Below, piece after piece: positions 5,899 to 5,949 of a stretch of DNA of 5,949 nt. The notes beneath the pieces are model-generated. The model worked only from the letters and a program-made list of their open reading frames with translations, ran no database searches and had not been told where the DNA came from. The number at the start of each line of letters is the position of its first letter. Position 1 is the stretch's first letter. Made by a program: the position numbers and the translations under genes. Origin of the DNA: Acidimicrobiaceae bacterium (GTDB lineage: Bacteria > Actinomycetota > Acidimicrobiia > Acidimicrobiales > Ilumatobacteraceae); NCBI GenBank assembly GCA_947486675.1, contig CANKUF010000051.1, positions 1-5,949 of the forward strand. The letters run 5' to 3'.

Positions 5899-5949
5899 AT
5901 GACTACAAATCTTCCGGTGATTCATGGGCGAATTCTTGACCTCGACAGC
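5899..5949 (+). CDS. Start of an unidentified protein-coding gene, cut by the window edge
   Basis: An ATG at 5899 opens a frame that stays open to the end of the window and gives MTTNLPVIHGRILDLDS. Seventeen residues are too few to assign a family and I do not recognise them. The start is supported by a well-placed extended -10 promoter 6 nt upstream and the lack of any ribosome binding site, as expected for a leaderless gene. There is no signal peptide in the visible part. It points away from the tRNA gene. Confidence 0.6.
   Translation, partial: MTTNLPVIHGRILDLDS

Noticed and set aside
1..5949. CRISPR array, insertion sequence, toxin-antitoxin or defence genes
   Set aside because: No spaced repeat array, terminal inverted repeats, transposase motif or small paired genes could be found; the whole length is explained by the transporter, hydrolase, tRNA and partial gene.

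Overview
The window holds a complete four-gene ABC importer operon of the peptide/nickel (Dpp/Opp) class on the minus strand, a divergent gene for an endonuclease/exonuclease/phosphatase (EEP) family protein on the plus strand, a tRNA-Arg(CCU) gene on the minus strand, and the first 17 codons of another plus-strand gene at the right edge. Base composition looks close to balanced. There are no insertion sequences, CRISPR arrays or phage genes. Three start codons have a TANNNT -10 motif only 6-7 nt upstream and no Shine-Dalgarno sequence, which suggests leaderless transcription. That, with a lipoprotein-type binding protein and two nucleotide-binding domains fused in one chain, would fit an actinobacterium of moderate GC content. 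This placement is an inference with low confidence, because no marker gene is present.

Layout, right to left for the operon: solute-binding lipoprotein (4796 to 3291), first permease (3283 to 2336), second permease (2339 to 1542), and ATPase with two fused nucleotide-binding domains (1545 to 7). The two downstream junctions are 4-base ATGA stop/start overlaps and the first is a 7-nt gap, so the set is almost certainly one translationally coupled transcript. The lipoprotein would capture the substrate outside the membrane, the two permeases would form the channel, and the fused ATPase would supply both ATP sites. The set is therefore self-sufficient. The substrate cannot be read from sequence. 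The binding protein does not show the acidic ligand-pocket pattern of classical oligopeptide binders, so peptide uptake should not be assumed.

Only 35 bp separate the start codon of the binding protein from that of the divergent EEP gene. Two candidate -10 boxes lie back to back there, each 7 nt from its own ATG. The EEP gene runs rightward and its stop codon is followed, without a single spare base, by the 3' end of the convergent tRNA-Arg gene. The 133-bp gap between the tRNA and the partial gene at the right edge carries an 11-bp direct repeat, a short palindrome and a good candidate leaderless promoter.

I found no convincing previously undescribed system. The points most worth a second look are the tight divergent leaderless promoter pair, the tRNA/CDS abutment and the unassigned substrate of the transporter.
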